Positions 45,010 through 57,272 of a stretch of 64,000 nt of DNA are shown here, piece by piece. The position numbers and the translations under genes were made by a program. The notes beneath the pieces were generated by a model. That model searched no databases, was not told where the DNA came from, and saw only the letters and a program-made list of their open reading frames with translations. Within the stretch, counting starts at the first letter, position 1. The number at the start of each line of letters is the position of its first letter. The DNA is from Areca catechu (lineage: Eukaryota > Streptophyta > Magnoliopsida > Arecales > Arecaceae), in contig CM038053.1 in NCBI GenBank assembly GCA_021397845.1, positions 87,667,157 to 87,731,156 of the forward strand, given 5' to 3'.

Positions 45010-46115
45010 TTAGTTCCTTAGGATGTCCATGAGCATACCTCCATTCCTTAGGAGGTCCTTGTGCTTCGGTGAATATTGTGTGACTTCTTCTTTCTCCTTG
45101 CTTTGATCATCCTCGCTTTCTTTGGAAGGAGGATCATTCAAAGTTAGCTTCCTGAGTCCTTGAATACCTGCAACATTATCAGAAGTATTCTTTTTTTTAG
45201 AAGACTTGTTAATAGATTCTTTAAATATAACTTGCATAGATTCTTCTACAAGAGTTCTTTTATTGAAAACCTAGTATGCCTTGCTAGATATTGAGTATCT
45301 TAAGAAGATACCTATATCTGACTTGGCATCAAATTTGCTTAAATTATCTTTGCCATTATTTAATTTGAAATACCGTCAACCAAATACACAAAAATACTTT
45401 AAAGTAGGTTTTCTTTCTTTTCAAAGTTCATAAGGAGTTTTCTTTAAAATCGGTCAAATTAAAATTCGGTTTAAAATTTAACAAGTAGTATTGATTGCTT
45501 CAGCCCAAAAATACCTAGGGAGGTCAAATTCACAATGTATTGTGCATGCCATTTCTTCTAAAGTTTTATTTTTTCTTTCTACTATCCCATTTTGTTGAGG
45601 TATTCTAGGTGTAGAAATATTATATTCAATATCTTTTTCATTGTAAAAATATTCAAAATCCTGATTTTCAAATTCAGTTCCATGATAACTTCGAATACAA
45701 ATAATAGAAGTACCTTTTTATTTGAAACTTTCTTATAAAACTTTATGAAAGTAAAAAAAGATTCATCTTTATGAGCTAAAAATAAAATCCAAGTAAAACG
45801 AGAGAAATCATCAACTATAACTATTCCATATCTCTAGCCTTGTAGGCTTGTGGTCCTAGTTGGCCTAAAAACATCTATATGGAATAGTTCTAGTGGCCTA
45901 GTAGTTGAAACAATTTCTTTAGATTTAAAAGTACTTGTTTGTTTACCAAATTGGCAAGCATCACAAATCTTATCTTTTTCAAATCTATGTTTTGGTAAGT
46001 CTTTGACTAAATCTTTTTTGCATAATTTGAAAAGTAAATGCATGCTTGCATGTCCTAAACTATGATGCCATAACCGACTAGTTTCATTGTTTTGGCATTC
46101 ATTGTAACTAGGCAT
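45010..46115 (-). pseudogene. Sirevirus gag-pre-integrase and integrase
   Basis: The zinc-binding N-terminus reads LWHHSLGHASMHLLFKLCK...CDACQFGK (46080-45940), an HHCC finger. The core has the first catalytic Asp in LFHIDVF (near 45865), IVDDFSRFTW (near 45805) and the Glu of NGIVERKNKTLEEM (about 45560-45600). The C-terminal linker (45237-45010) is Ser/Lys/Glu-rich. Stops fall after TTSLQG and in the core, and frames shift near 45720 and 45480. Confidence 0.85.
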
Positions 46116-46500
46116 TCACCATCTTGTATAAGAAGATTATCAAAATCAACTAGATAGATGTTGCCATGCCTATTTTCAATAAAGTTTAGCCCATCATCAC
46201 CAAGACTAGATACCATGCAAAGAGATGATTCAAAGACAACTTTAAAACTTTTATTACAAAATTGACTAATACTTAGTAAAGTATGTTTTAATCCTTTAAT
46301 TAATAACACATTATCAATAAAAGTATATGGAGAAATGTGAACCTTACCAACACTAATAATTTTGCCTTTCCCATTGTCTCCAAAGATCACATTCCCTCAA
46401 TTTAAAGCTTCACGAGAGGTGAATTGCTTCACATCTCTCGTCATGTGTCTTGAACAACCACTATCAAGATACCACATTTTTCTTTTCTCCTTGGCTACAA
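46055..46500 (-). pseudogene. Sirevirus protease region
   Basis: The frame 46390-46055 reads IFGDNGKGKIISVGKV, then NVLLIKGLKHTLLSISQFCNKSFKVVFE, the segment after the aspartic protease active site in Sirevirus polyproteins. The active site lies upstream, near 46450-46480 (DSGCSRHMT-like), and I read it only roughly. Confidence 0.75.
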
Positions 46501-47470
46501 GACACACCTGCAAAAAAGATCAGGCTTTTGCTTCAACTACCCAAGTCATCTTGGGTCCTTTAGGGTTAGTTGTGATGGTTCCTTTCGAAATCCAAACTTT
46601 TCTAAATTTGTCTACCTTTCTTAAATTACATTGATATGATTTATACCCAAATTTTTCATAATAATAATATATTATACTAGAAGATGTAGGAACAAAAGAG
46701 TTTTTGAAATACTTTTGTTGTTTTTGAGGTTTATATCCCAAACTGGCTTTGTTAAAAACTGCACGATGACTATTTAACAATAAATTCAACTTTTTATAAC
46801 TAAACATGAATTTTTCAAAAAAAGGCTTGACTTTATTATGCTCTTCTTTAAACTTATTGTTCTTCAACTCAAGGTCATTGTTCTACTTCACAAACTCATC
46901 ATTTGAAACAAAAAACTTTTGTCTTATTAAAACTTCTGTCCCTTTTAAGAAAGCATTCTTTTCCTTCTCGAAAATAGCAACCTTGGTTTTTAATTCTTTA
47001 TTTTCATTTCTAAGATTACTATTTTCAAAAGAAAAAGAATCAGCTTGCCTTTTCAACTTCTTGTGTTCAATTTTTAATAACTTATATTCATGCACCAGTT
47101 CATCAAAAACATCTCTAAGTTCTTCAAATATAAATTCAGATTCAGATTATACCTCATTTTCATATGCCTTGAGGCAAAGATTGGCAACTTCTTGTTGCTC
47201 TTCCTCTGAAGTAGAGTCTTCACTTTCACTCCAAGTAGCCATCATTGCCTTCTTCTTGTATTTCTTTTTTAAGATTCTTGAGGGGAGGACAATCAAACTT
47301 ATAATGACTGGGCTTCTTGCACTCAAAGCAAATAGGTTGGTCATTCTCCTTCTCCTTTTCTTTTTCTTTGTCCTTAACTTTACCCTTACTAGGCTCTCCT
47401 TTATATAGCTTCTTTTTGCATGAGTACTTCTTCTTTCTCATGAATCTCCTAGCCACTAGAGCCTCCTTGG
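46500..47470 (-). pseudogene. Sirevirus gag, C-terminal part, cut by an insertion
   Basis: Read from 47470: EALVARRFMRKKK, then an intact CCHC knuckle (CFECKKPSHYKFDC, about 47330-47290). An acidic/Ser linker (47220-47150) and a Lys/Glu-rich coiled coil (about 47095-46883) follow. A second knuckle-like element YYYYEKFGYKSYQC (about 46670-46625) has lost a Cys and the His. The stretch KVWISKGTITTNPKGPKMTWV precedes the protease. The gag N-terminus is missing because the gypsy element at 47471 inserted here. The combination is typical of Sirevirus gag. Confidence 0.8.
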
Positions 47471-48997
47471 TGGGGGCACCAATATCAGACATGGATTATT
47501 GGGCCCTATTTGATTTACCTAGCCATGTTCAAATTTTGTAATCAATTAAAATGAGTCATGTAATAAGTTGAGGTTAGTTGACTTGTCTCAACCCTCAACC
47601 TAGTCCAGTACATTGAGTCCTGTACATCAGTATGAGTCTAGTATAAGTCAAATTTTTGTACAGGAGTGGAGGCTACACTATTTTTGAGTTCCACCAGACT
47701 TCATTCTAAAGCCAAAAGCAGTTACATCAGCTTAGGGGAGCTCAATCGACACCCAGGTGCCCTGATTCCCTCCGGATGCCATTTCAGATGCCATATTCTC
47801 TATAGATGCTTCCAGTATATTTCATATGCCAGGAGCCCATGTTTTCAAATTTATCCCAGCACTCCAGGACTCCAAATTCAAGTCCAAGAAACAAGCCCAT
47901 GCAAGAAGAACCAACATTCCCTTTTGATACCGGGAATATGCCAACCCAGGGAACCAGGCACCCCAACTTCCAGGGGGCCCAAGCCCATGCAACTTTGGCC
48001 CATGTTCGACCTCCCCCTTGCTGCCCTAAAGTCCACATACCCAAAGTAGTTGGCATCCAAGAGTATTTGACCAAGTCCAAGTTGAAGTGAAGAGGAAGAA
48101 GACCAAGTTTATTCGAACCTATCTAGGATTCCTAATCCTTTAAAACCTTGTAATTCTAACCTAGCTTTGAAAGGACTTGTAGTCTAATTTGGAAGAGGAC
48201 TTGTAATCCAAGTGTAACCATGGTTAGTGAGGGCATGGGAACTCTATAAATACCCCACCTTTCCCCCTCTTGTAATCAACTTTTTCTTATGAATAAACCT
48301 TACTAAAATTTTGATTAATTGCCTTATGTTTGAGTTTTGGTTCTTACTTTGAGTGCTCTCCTTGTGTTCCTGGATTGAAACCCTGCTGCCCTAGCATCCT
48401 TTTGCATCCCTGGAGATTAGCCATGCCAAAGGATTGGAAGCCCTAGCTGCCATCCAAGACCAGGAGCTTCTTCTTCTTTGGCTGCCATCTTCTAACCCTA
48501 ATCCCGAATCCTTCCAAACCCTAGTTCTTTTTCTCTTTTTTATTTACTGTTTTGATTGACCTCTGATACTTGCTGGATCCCTGAGGTGCTTCAACTCCCT
48601 TGAGGAGGCCTTCTTTGCTACCAGGACCACCTAGATCAGCCATCAGATTCAAGGGAGCTGAGGCTTCTTCATCTAGGCTCCGATCAGAGTGTGAGTGATC
48701 CCTTCTACTACTGAAGTTTAATCTCCGACTGGTATGAAACCTTCCCTTCTCTTATTATCTGATTTGATTGAAGTTAACTATCCTAAGCTATGAATTTCTC
48801 AATTTTTAGATCTTGTATTTTATTTACCTTGAATGATTTAGCCTATGACATGATGATTCTTTGAATTGCTGATTACCTGCTAGTCTTTAATTTACTTTTG
48901 AGCAATTAGCCTTCAAGCCTAAAATCTAAAAATCACAAAAAAAATTAGTTATCAATTTTTCCAGCATATCTAGCACTTTTATAGTCATCCTGCATCA
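47471..48997 (+). mobile_element. 5' LTR of second plus-strand non-autonomous gypsy element
   Basis: 1,527 bp, from TGGGGGCACCAATATCAG to TCCTGCATCA. TATAAATA lies at 48244-48251 and GAATAAACC near 48291. The start is shared in form (GGGCACCA) with the chromovirus LTR. The pair is 52276-53249. Confidence 0.88.
48244..48251 (+). promoter_or_regulatory. TATA box of the 47-kb element LTR
   Basis: TATAAATA, repeated in the 3' LTR at 53051-53058, about 50 bases before the AATAAA-type signal. Confidence 0.7.
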
Positions 48998-48999
48998 GT

Positions 49000-49013
49000 T
49001 TCATATCAGAGCA
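49000..49013 (+). promoter_or_regulatory. Degenerate primer-binding site
   Basis: TTCATATCAGAGCA: the initiator tRNA-Met complement with the first bases changed (TGG to TTC). Confidence 0.75.
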
Positions 49014-50084
49014 GGTTTAGGATAGTTTTTTATCTGTTATGCATTCACAAACCTTAATTCTGCATTCTATCCACTACATTAAGTGTCTAGGTTTCATCTA
49101 ATTTTGGCATCTTAAACATTTTACTTTTCAGTCAAATTTGCACTTCATGTCCCCTATTCTGTCCTAATGATTTTCATAATTTTTAATTAATTTTACCGAA
49201 ACCCTAATTCTCTAAAATCCAGCATATTAGAAATCCTAACAGAATTTTGATAATTTCTATAGCAATCCAAAAACTCTAGGATTTGCATCATCATATGATT
49301 TTTTTTATATATAAAATTTGGTAGGTAAGATCAGCACTTTCCACACTCTGTTCGAGAATTTTTTGATTTTATTCAGCATTGTGATCTTTGCCAAATTTTG
49401 CATCATCTGAAACCCTAATTTTATTATTTCTGCTATTTTTGCATACTAAACTCAACCTAACCTAATCAACTTCCATACCCCCCAATCCCAAGCCAAACCT
49501 TGTTTGCGAACCCCAGTTAAGATGAATTCAATTTGTCACAGCAGAAAATAATTAAAGAAATAATTTATTTTTTGATTATTTTAGAGTGCATCAGGATCAT
49601 CGATTGCCATCATCTTTAACCTAATCTTAAGGGCAACTCTATATCTCAGATCAGGGCAAGATTTCATCACCTGTCTTGAACCCAAAATAACCACCATCAT
49701 ACTGACCTAAGCCTAATTAAAATTGATTGGATTTAATTTACCCTAGTGGGCTAGGTGACACCCAACAGGTCGGGTCCGAGCTGTGTGGGCCAACTAGTGC
49801 ATTTAATCCTTCAGCTATTACTGAAAGCTGGTGTCTAAGGTTGGGGGTCCAGGATCAAACGACCTAAGTGGTGTTGTGGTTTTTAATTAGGTCCCTGCGA
49901 AAGCAGGGGGGCCTCCCACACTCCCACCTCCTACCTGGCCAGTGGAAGGATTAGCTACTAGGTTATGTGTAAGTTAAGCTGACCCATTCAGTTTTGAATC
50001 TCGGTCTAGCAAACCCTAGATTTTACTAATCTTTCTTTTGCATGCTTGGCTGCATCATTTCATCTTGATTGTCTAATTGATTGT
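49014..50084 (+). other. 5' leader of the 47-kb element; no gene
   Basis: AT-rich leader. It holds the CCCTAGTGGGCTAGG...GGTCGGGTC block near 49741-49780, also present at 31684-31718 and 57783-57808, and CACCTCCTACCTGGCC near 49925. The CCAATC hairpin of the other leaders is not evident. Confidence 0.6.
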
Positions 50085-51616
50085 ATGACCACTAGACTAG
50101 GAACCCAATACCAGAAGTCCACACCCCAAACTAATTCAGCCATGAAATCCAATTTTGAGGCCATCATGAACCAGTTTGCCCAACTAAACCAATCCAACAC
50201 CCAAATCCAAAATCAGTTAGCCTAGATAAGCATTAGGTTTGACCAATCCAATACTAAGCATTACCAAATGAACCATAGATTCGACCAAGTAGGAACCCTA
50301 GGCAAGACCCATAGATCTGAGCCCACATCCTGTGAGCCTAATAGGAATAGTACCCTAGCTATCAGCTTAGAGCCAATCAAGTTTTCTTCAGTCAACCTGA
50401 ACCCTATAGGATTGATATCTCTAGATTTGAACCCATAACCTTTAAACCCATAGCCTTTGAATCCATAACCCTTAGTTTACCCACCCCTGTTATCCCAGAT
50501 CCTAGTCAATTTTTCATTAGCCAAACCCCTCTTACCACCCCATTGGTTCACCAAGATAACTTAGAAGAAGAAATATATGAGGCTGACCCAAGTCTGGTAG
50601 AAGAGTATGAAGATAATGAGTCTATTTATGATCTAGAAGAGTACCCTATAAAAGACCTAGGATTAGTTGATTATGACCAAATCCAAATAGAAATCAACCC
50701 ATAATTAGTTGAACCAGAAGTCTAGTGTAACCAACCCAGTTCAACCATGGAGTCCAATCTAGAAACCCTCTTTAAGGCCATGATGAAACAATTTGACTAA
50801 CTGAGCTGTAGGTTTGATCAAAGGAATAAAATGTTTGACCAACTGATCCAATCGAATAACCAAATGACCCATAAGATTGATCCATTAGATGACCAGGTAG
50901 AAAACCACCCAATATTAGTTGAACCTAACCATACCCAAGTAGGAGCAGACCTAGATTTAGCTAACCCTAGCCATACCCAAATAGTAGCCAACATAGAGAT
51001 AGCTGACCATGTAATGGAAGAGAAGTTAGAGAAAGAGAACCCTAACATTGCTATTAGAGTCTTATCTGAGGAGCCACTAGAAGAAAGCCCAATTAGAGAG
51101 CCCAGTCCTTTGATTTATGAGCCAGAAGTGTTTATTAAGGACTTAATCTCTTTAGATCAATACCCTTAGGATGAAGTCACCTCTTTGAATCCACTTGATC
51201 TCTTTCTTGAAATAAATGTCCTTTTCTTCCATTATATAGACCCTTTAGATAGACATCAAACCCATAAGGTAAACCTCATTAGTCTAGGACTAATTCCCGA
51301 CACTCCTTCTTACATCTTACTCTATCCAATTAACCCTGAACCCTTTTCTTACTTTCCACCCAATCAGACTAACCCTGAATCCACCTCATATTTTCTGCCT
51401 TTTCTTGAATTTTCTTATGTTTCTTTAACCATTCATTTGTATTTTATAGGGATAATCATACTGCATTCATTCATTGCACATGTTAGATTTGCATCATATT
51501 TTTGGCATACCCTATGGCACATAGTAAGTTCTCATGTGCATGCCATGCTAGGGTCAAACCTAGAGAATCTATGGTGTATTAGGTTAGACCCAAAGAGTCC
51601 AATAAATTTCCTTTGA
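50085..51616 (+). pseudogene. Gag-like ORF of the non-autonomous family, 47-kb element
   Basis: It starts at ATG 50085 (MTTRLGTQYQ, the shared M-x-TR signature). The gag-type N-terminus (MKSNFEAIMNQFAQLNQS, 50142) appears again at 50747 (MESNLETLFKAMMKQFD), so this module is duplicated. The later frame, 50831-51616, has a TAG at 51167 where relatives have Gln. It carries EEPLEESPIREPSP, EVFIKDLISLDQYP and GLIPDTPSYILLYPIN, and the integrase scrap FASYFWHTLWHI. These are the conserved block seen in the other two subfamilies, with clear divergence. An acidic linker (EEEIYEADPSLVEEYED) sits near 50565-50640. No capsid, protease or RT was seen. Confidence 0.8.
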
Positions 51617-52275
51617 TAGGAAGTCTAGTCGAGCCTATTAGGTGTTAGTCTTGAGTCCAAAAAATTTGCAACCCTGATTCATCTATCCACACATGCACTG
51701 ACCTCTGCACAGCATTTGCATCAAGATATTAGTCAAAAGATAAACAAAAATAATGAACTAACTAACATCTTGGCTAATTCCTGAAAGAGAGAGAATTTTT
51801 TGCAAAAAATTATGTGAGTGTAAAGGAATTTTCATGCTTGCGGACCTAACCCATTTAAGATAATAAAGAGTGTTGGACCCAATGCCTATGTGCTTGAGTT
51901 ACCACCCGACTTAGGTATTAGTTCCACCTTCAACATCTTAGATCTTGTAGAGTATAGGGAGCCAGCGGTGATTCCCAGTAAGCCTTTTGGACCTATCCCT
52001 TCCCTTGATAGTGAGCCAGCCCCAAAGTGCCCACTAACCAATTGGCCATATAGCGAGGAAAAGATTGAGAGAATATTGGATGATCAAGCCATATGTACCT
52101 AGAATAGAGGCTATCAGAGGTATTTGGTCTGGTGGTAAGGTCGGCCAGAATTTTAGGACTCGTGGATCACCCATGAGGATCTGCAGTGCCTCAACCCAGA
52201 CCTACTCGAGCACTATGAGAGCCATGTTATCCCATACTCGATAGGGTCAAGTTCCTCCCATCCCAGGAGAATTGG
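51617..52275 (+). pseudogene. Integrase C-terminus and chromodomain tail, 47-kb element
   Basis: The frame 51890-52102 encodes ELPPDLGISSTFNILDLVEYREP, then EKIERILDDQAICT and a stop. WITHEDLQCLNPDLLEHY follows near 52165-52220. This corresponds to 62463-62790 of the chromovirus. 51617-51830 holds a decayed upstream piece. The end CCAGGAGAATTGG is the polypurine side of the LTR. Confidence 0.75.
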
Positions 52276-53249
52276 TGGGGGCACTAGGATCAGACACAGA
52301 TTACTGGGCCCTATTTGGTTTACCTAGCCATGTATCAAATTTTGTAATCAATTAGGATTGAGTCCTCTAATAAGTTGAGGTTAGTTGATTTGTCTTAACC
52401 CTCAACCTAGTCCAGTACATTGAGTCCTGTACATCAGTATGAGTCTAGTATGAGTCCATTTATTGTACAAGAGAGGAGGCTACGCTATTCTGGAGTTTCA
52501 CCAGACCTCATTCTGAAGCCAGAAGTAGTTACATCAGCTCAGGGAGCTCAATCGACACCTAGGTACCCTGATTCCCTCCGGATGCCATTTTAGATAATAG
52601 ATTCCCTCTAGATGCTTTCGAAATATTCCATATGCTAGGAACCCATGTTTTTAAGGTTATCCCAGCACTCCAGGCCTCCAAATTCAAGCCTAGGAAGAAA
52701 GCCCAAGCAAGAAGAGCCAAGATTCACTTTTGATATCGGGAATATGCCAGCCCAAGGAACCAGGCACCCTAGCTTCAAGGGTGCCTAAGCCCATGCATCT
52801 TTGGCCCATGGCTGACATCCCCATTGCTGACCTAAAGTCCACACGCCTAAAGGAGTTGGCATCCAAGAGTGTTTGACCAAGTTCAAGTTGACATGAAGAA
52901 GGAGAAGACCAAGTTTATTCTAACCTAGTTAGGATTCCTAATCCTTTTAAACCTTGTAATTCTAACCTAGCTAGGAAAGGACATGTAGTCTAATTTGGAA
53001 GATGACTTGTAATCCAAGTGTAATCATGGTTAGTGAGGGCATGGAAACTCTATAAATACCCACCCCTCCCCCTCTTGTAATCAACTTTTTTTATGAATAA
53101 ACCTTACTGAAATTTTGATTAATTACCTTGGGTTTGAGTTTTGGGTCTTACTTTGAGTGCTCACCATGTGTTCCCAAATTAAAACCCAACTGCACTAGCA
53201 TCCTTTTGCATCCCTGGAGATTAGCTTCACCCAAAGATTGGAAGCCTGG
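52276..53249 (+). mobile_element. 3' LTR of the 47-kb element, interrupted
   Basis: It matches 47471 onward, starting TGGGGGCACTAGGATCAG. It stops at GATTGGAAGCC(TGG), whereas the 5' LTR continues GGAAGCCCTAGCTGCC (48437-48452). The chromovirus LTR starts at this point, so the remainder should lie beyond 64000. Confidence 0.85.
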
Positions 53250-54077
53250 TGTGGGCACCAGGATCTGACAGAAGCTCCTCATCCCTCTATGGATCTCAGA
53301 TTAGGGTTCCCCCTTCTATGAGTCCTGTAATAAGGCCTTGAGCCAAAGCAATTTCATAAGTTCTTGTCAAAGTTTGTTTTGTCCAGTACCTTGACCAATT
53401 TGGGTCAAGTTAGGTCATGAGTCCTGTATTTATTCAAGTCTGAGTTTGGACTGGGCCCAAGCCCAATTGAAGTCACTTGATTTTCTTCACCAAATCAAGT
53501 TCTGGTGGGCCAACCCACCCCTTCCACTTGGGATAATGCCAACTTAGGTGCCACCTCAGCTACCTACGTGGCGCCACATCAGCTGCCACTCGGGCATCCA
53601 AGAAGGGAAACAAAGTGGCACCCTCAAGTTTTCCACATGCCTTGGGCAACATTGGAAGGAAGAAATACCATCCCCCTCTTCCCTCCCCCACATCATGCCT
53701 TATTCCATCAAAAGAGGGGTGTTGAAGATCCTTGAAGAAACCAAGCCTCAAAGCAAGCCCCCTTCCAAGCTTTCTTCCCAAAGTGTTCTTGCAAGGAAGG
53801 AAGGTCAAAGGACACACTCCCCTCTTCAATCCCTCAACCATGCAACGCCCATGGAGCTCTCCCTTGGTCGGCCTTGAATCAATCCAAGCCTTTCCTCATG
53901 CCACGCACAACCCCAAGTTATTTGGTCGGCCAAATAGAGGGGATGATGGAAAATTTTGGGTGCCACCATGAATATTGTAATTTGAATTTCAAATGGGCCT
54001 TGGGTGCCTATTTAAATGACCCAATCCCTCCCTTGTAGAACTAATGAATGATTGAGTGATTAATGAAAAGTTTGAGT
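53250..54077 (+). mobile_element. 5' LTR of chromovirus, part 1
   Basis: Starts TGTGGGCACCAGGATC, equal to 62846 onward. TATA-like TATTTAAA lies at 54009-54016 (63724-63731 in the 3' LTR). It breaks off at TTTGAGT (54077), where the copia LTR is inserted, and resumes at 56498. Relative to the 3' LTR it lacks 118 bases between two TCCAAG repeats near 53892. The exact start could be three bases earlier, since TGG precedes both copies. Confidence 0.88.
54073..54077. repeat. Target-site duplication TGAGT, left copy
   Basis: TGAGT before the copia LTR, repeated at 56493-56497. The empty site in the 3' LTR reads AAAGTTTGAGTTTCTTCC (63783-63800), with a single TGAGT. Confidence 0.93.
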
Positions 54078-56492
54078 TGTTGGGTTTCGGTGCAACGCAG
54101 CGGAAGTGTAATTTCAAAATTGAAACTAAATTCACACCAAAAACCCTAAACCAGGAACTCCTTAAATAATACTAGAACATATGACAGGCATATCTATGCA
54201 AATTAGGATTAGGGTACCAACCTGTAATCGCTTAGTCCAACAAACTTGAAGTTGAAGGGGCTAACTGAATTCACCAGGCGTCCAGGTGTCCGCCCTCCGA
54301 TGGTGATCCACACAGAGCAATGACCAAGAAACACTATCTTCTTTTCAATGGTTCCTCCTATTGTGTTCTTCTTCCTAGAACTCAATTGCTTGGACTATGG
54401 CTTGAATTCTTCCACACAAGAGGTAGCCTCCCTCTCCTTGATCTCTTCTCCTCCTTCCACTAAGACCTTGGCCCTTTGGACACCCTTGTCTTGAAGAAAA
54501 GATCTTGTCCTAAGAGGATATAGGCTTGTCTTAAGTTGGAGGAGAAATTAAGACAATAATGTCTTAATGTAAGAAAGAAGGAATAAATGAGAACTCCTTT
54601 CTTTCCTTTACCATTGGAGACTTTAACTCTTATTCTTGTTTAGTAGCAGAGTTTCGACAGAGTGTACTTTGTAAAGGAAACAGTGCAAGAGCAAGAAAAG
54701 AATGAAAGAGTCTTTAGGAGAGGAAGAAGGAATAAAAGAAAACATTACCTAGTTCTGATTTTCCCGACCCTTTAAATAGATCTCAGATAGGCGCCCACAC
54801 ATCTCTCCGTGAAAGACTTCTCATGCCTATTCTCATTTTCTCACGCCCCTTCCCTCTTTCTCACGACCTTCCAGATTAAAACTCACAGCTTTTCCTTAAA
54901 GAAAAGTCATGAAATTTCAGAAGAAGGGAGTCGCGATGTTTCGGTCTTCGAAGAGAGGTTATTTCGCGCAACCGGGAAGAGTCTGTGCCTTTTGTCTTTC
55001 TCAAAAATTCCCCAACCGTTGGATTCCCATTCAAGGGCACACATGTGAGGCACTAATAATGAGAAAGAAAGCCACCCCATATAAAAACATCGAAGTTTTT
55101 TATGGAGCGCGCCAAGAGTCCATGCGCCATGGACTCTTCCAAATGGCGCGCCAAGAGTCCATTAGCGCATGGACTCTTGGCATTTTGGCATGAAAAAGCT
55201 AAGGGGCTGGTGGGGGGCTAGCCTAGGTGCATGGTTAGCCAATAGGGTTAGCCATAATCCCTATAACCTCAATTAGGGTCTAATTAGATCCAATTAGAAC
55301 CTAAATTGAACCAATCCGGAACCCTAATTCGAATCAAATTCGAATAGAAGCTAGGGTTTGCAACACTTACTAGAGTGTTATCCTGCAAAGATGATTTAAT
55401 TATAAATTAAACTCTTGATCAATCCTCTTAAGTGTGTGACCCATTGGGTTCCACATCTAGCCAGCAGTGCGTTCGAATACAAGTTGACCTAATTTGATTA
55501 GAACTCTTTCTAATCGATTTAGGTCAAACTGGGCTTACTCGATTTGATCAATTAGGACTCTTCCTAATAAGTGATCTTTGAATTTGATCAACCCACAAGA
55601 CAAGATTGACGTCTAGCAATATGTCATGTCTACCCGGAAGATATGAAAATTCTGGTGAAATACCAAAATTACCCTTCAGTAGAGAGTTACCGTACAATTA
55701 AATCTTTCGATCAGCCTGCACCCAAAATATAACTATGGATATGGATATATGTCAAATACAATATTATATTTATTTCTAGCTCAATCTTATATTGATGATT
55801 CAATTATCTTGATATTAGAAACCATCTCTAATATCTTTACTTTGATCAAAGATTCCATGAATCATCATCCGATTGTTAACTAGCTGGATGCAATCTTCTC
55901 TTACTAAGAGTGATCGATTCCTTGTTGACCTACTCATTACATTCATATCCAATTAACCATTCCCAGTATCAATCCTGTGCATGACTCAGTGTCGTGATTA
56001 GGATTGAACCAAAGCATGGGTTCATGTACATAAGGTACTTATGGCAGTCTCAGGTCAAAGGATTACTTATACCACTCCCACTATGAGAACCTTCTATTGA
56101 CATGTAGCTAAGACTCCATTAGATGTTCTCAAGTTGGATCATATCAGTGAACTCATTCTCCAATGAGCACCCACATCCCAGTATTAGTGTCATACACAAG
56201 TGACTGTGAGAGCAGTCACCCTCTCCAGTATACATGGGATGTGCTAGTCTTACCGAAAAACCTTGATCCCCTACTCAGGGTTCCTTTGACTAGGAATATT
56301 TTAGATTAAGGTTTTAAGACTTTAGGTCTCACTGGTATGATCTCATCATAACCCTAAAATCATATCCCTAATCTATGGGTTTCATCATAAACACAGCATA
56401 TGATAAAAATAATGCCTTTATTAGAATTTTTTGTCAATTACAATGGTTTGGGACATACAACATAGATTGGCTTGTAGGGCATATCCCTTTCA
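54078..56492 (-). mobile_element. Solo LTR of a Ty1/copia element (2,415 bp)
   Basis: Bounded by an exact 5-bp duplication, with the empty site available in the sister LTR, so both ends are certain. On the minus strand it runs TGAAAGGGATATGCCC to GCACCGAAACCCAACA. The start, followed by CAAGCCAATC and a TTGTAATTGAC block, is typical of long-LTR plant copia elements and related in layout to 2967-5368. There is no internal region or PBS, so it is a solo LTR left by LTR-LTR recombination. Orientation is inferred from that layout. The frames at 54809-55193 look like chance. Confidence 0.88.
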
Positions 56493-57256
56493 TGAGTTTC
56501 TTCCACCCTCCAACCATTGTCTCTTAGGCTAGGTTTGAGTGGAATTGCTTTCGTCCCCAGGGACGTCGAGTGGTGTGAGGCCACCTGTCCGTCGCCCCAG
56601 GACCTCGTGAATCCTTCGTCCTCCAGGATGTCGCGTGATGTGAGGCCACAATTCTTCATCCTCCGGGATGTCGCGGGGTGCGAGATTCCAAGTTATCTCC
56701 AACTTCGACTTCAGAATCCAGCCGGACACCGTGCTCGAAGCCCCTTCCCAACTCCATCTAAATTTCTTTCCATGCATCTCCACATTTCGCTGACCTTTCT
56801 TTTGTTTGCCTACAGGTCCTCCCTAGCATCTAGGGCATTGGAGACAGTCAGCTTTGCCATCGCGACCACCCGACCCAAAGCCAGTGCTCCCACGGGTTCG
56901 ACTGCTTGGGCATCCAAGTTGCATCCACCGAGTTGAACGATCTCTGCACCGGGCACTTCAAAAGTTTGAGATTTGCTTTCTCTTTATCTCCTAAGTAGAT
57001 ATTGTAGGTCGAGCTAGTCCTACCGGGGTTTCTTAATCCCGGGGCCCTGTTCTCGTTTTCACTTTTAGGGCTTTGAATTGCTAGCGTAAGCTTCATTACT
57101 ATTCTTCGTATTTCTTACCTTTGCTTGTGTTCGGGAATCGAAACCCTAAAAAAAATATCTAAAACTCATCAAACAAAAAAAAAATAATAATAATTCCTTG
57201 CATCATAAGCATCCATTCCAGAATCCCTAGCCCTAACCCCCCCTTGCACGGCACCA
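56493..57256 (+). mobile_element. Target duplication TGAGT and 5' LTR of chromovirus, part 2
   Basis: 56493-56497 is the right TGAGT. From 56498 the LTR continues TTCTTCCACCCTCCAACC, as at 63796 onward. It ends near GGCACCA (57256), four bases before the PBS. Without insert the 5' LTR is about 1.59 kb. GATGTCGCG blocks recur near 56570, 56625 and 56665. Confidence 0.85.
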
Positions 57257-57260
57257 ATCT

Positions 57261-57272
57261 TGGTATCAGAGC
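57261..57272 (+). promoter_or_regulatory. Primer-binding site of chromovirus
   Basis: TGGTATCAGAGC, exact initiator tRNA-Met complement. Confidence 0.93.

Noticed and set aside
46806..47408. A 200-residue plus-strand frame
   Set aside because: It is the antisense of the Lys/Glu-rich coiled coil and CCHC region of Sirevirus gag, which reads as known protein on the minus strand.
53505..53971. Frames of 76-109 residues on the plus strand, repeated at 63042-63474
   Set aside because: These lie in the U3 part of the chromovirus LTR. They are repeated because LTRs are repeated, and frame and length differ between the two LTRs.
54145..54165. AAACCCTAAA telomere-like motif
   Set aside because: A single short occurrence in a copia LTR; such motifs are common in plant DNA and there is no array.
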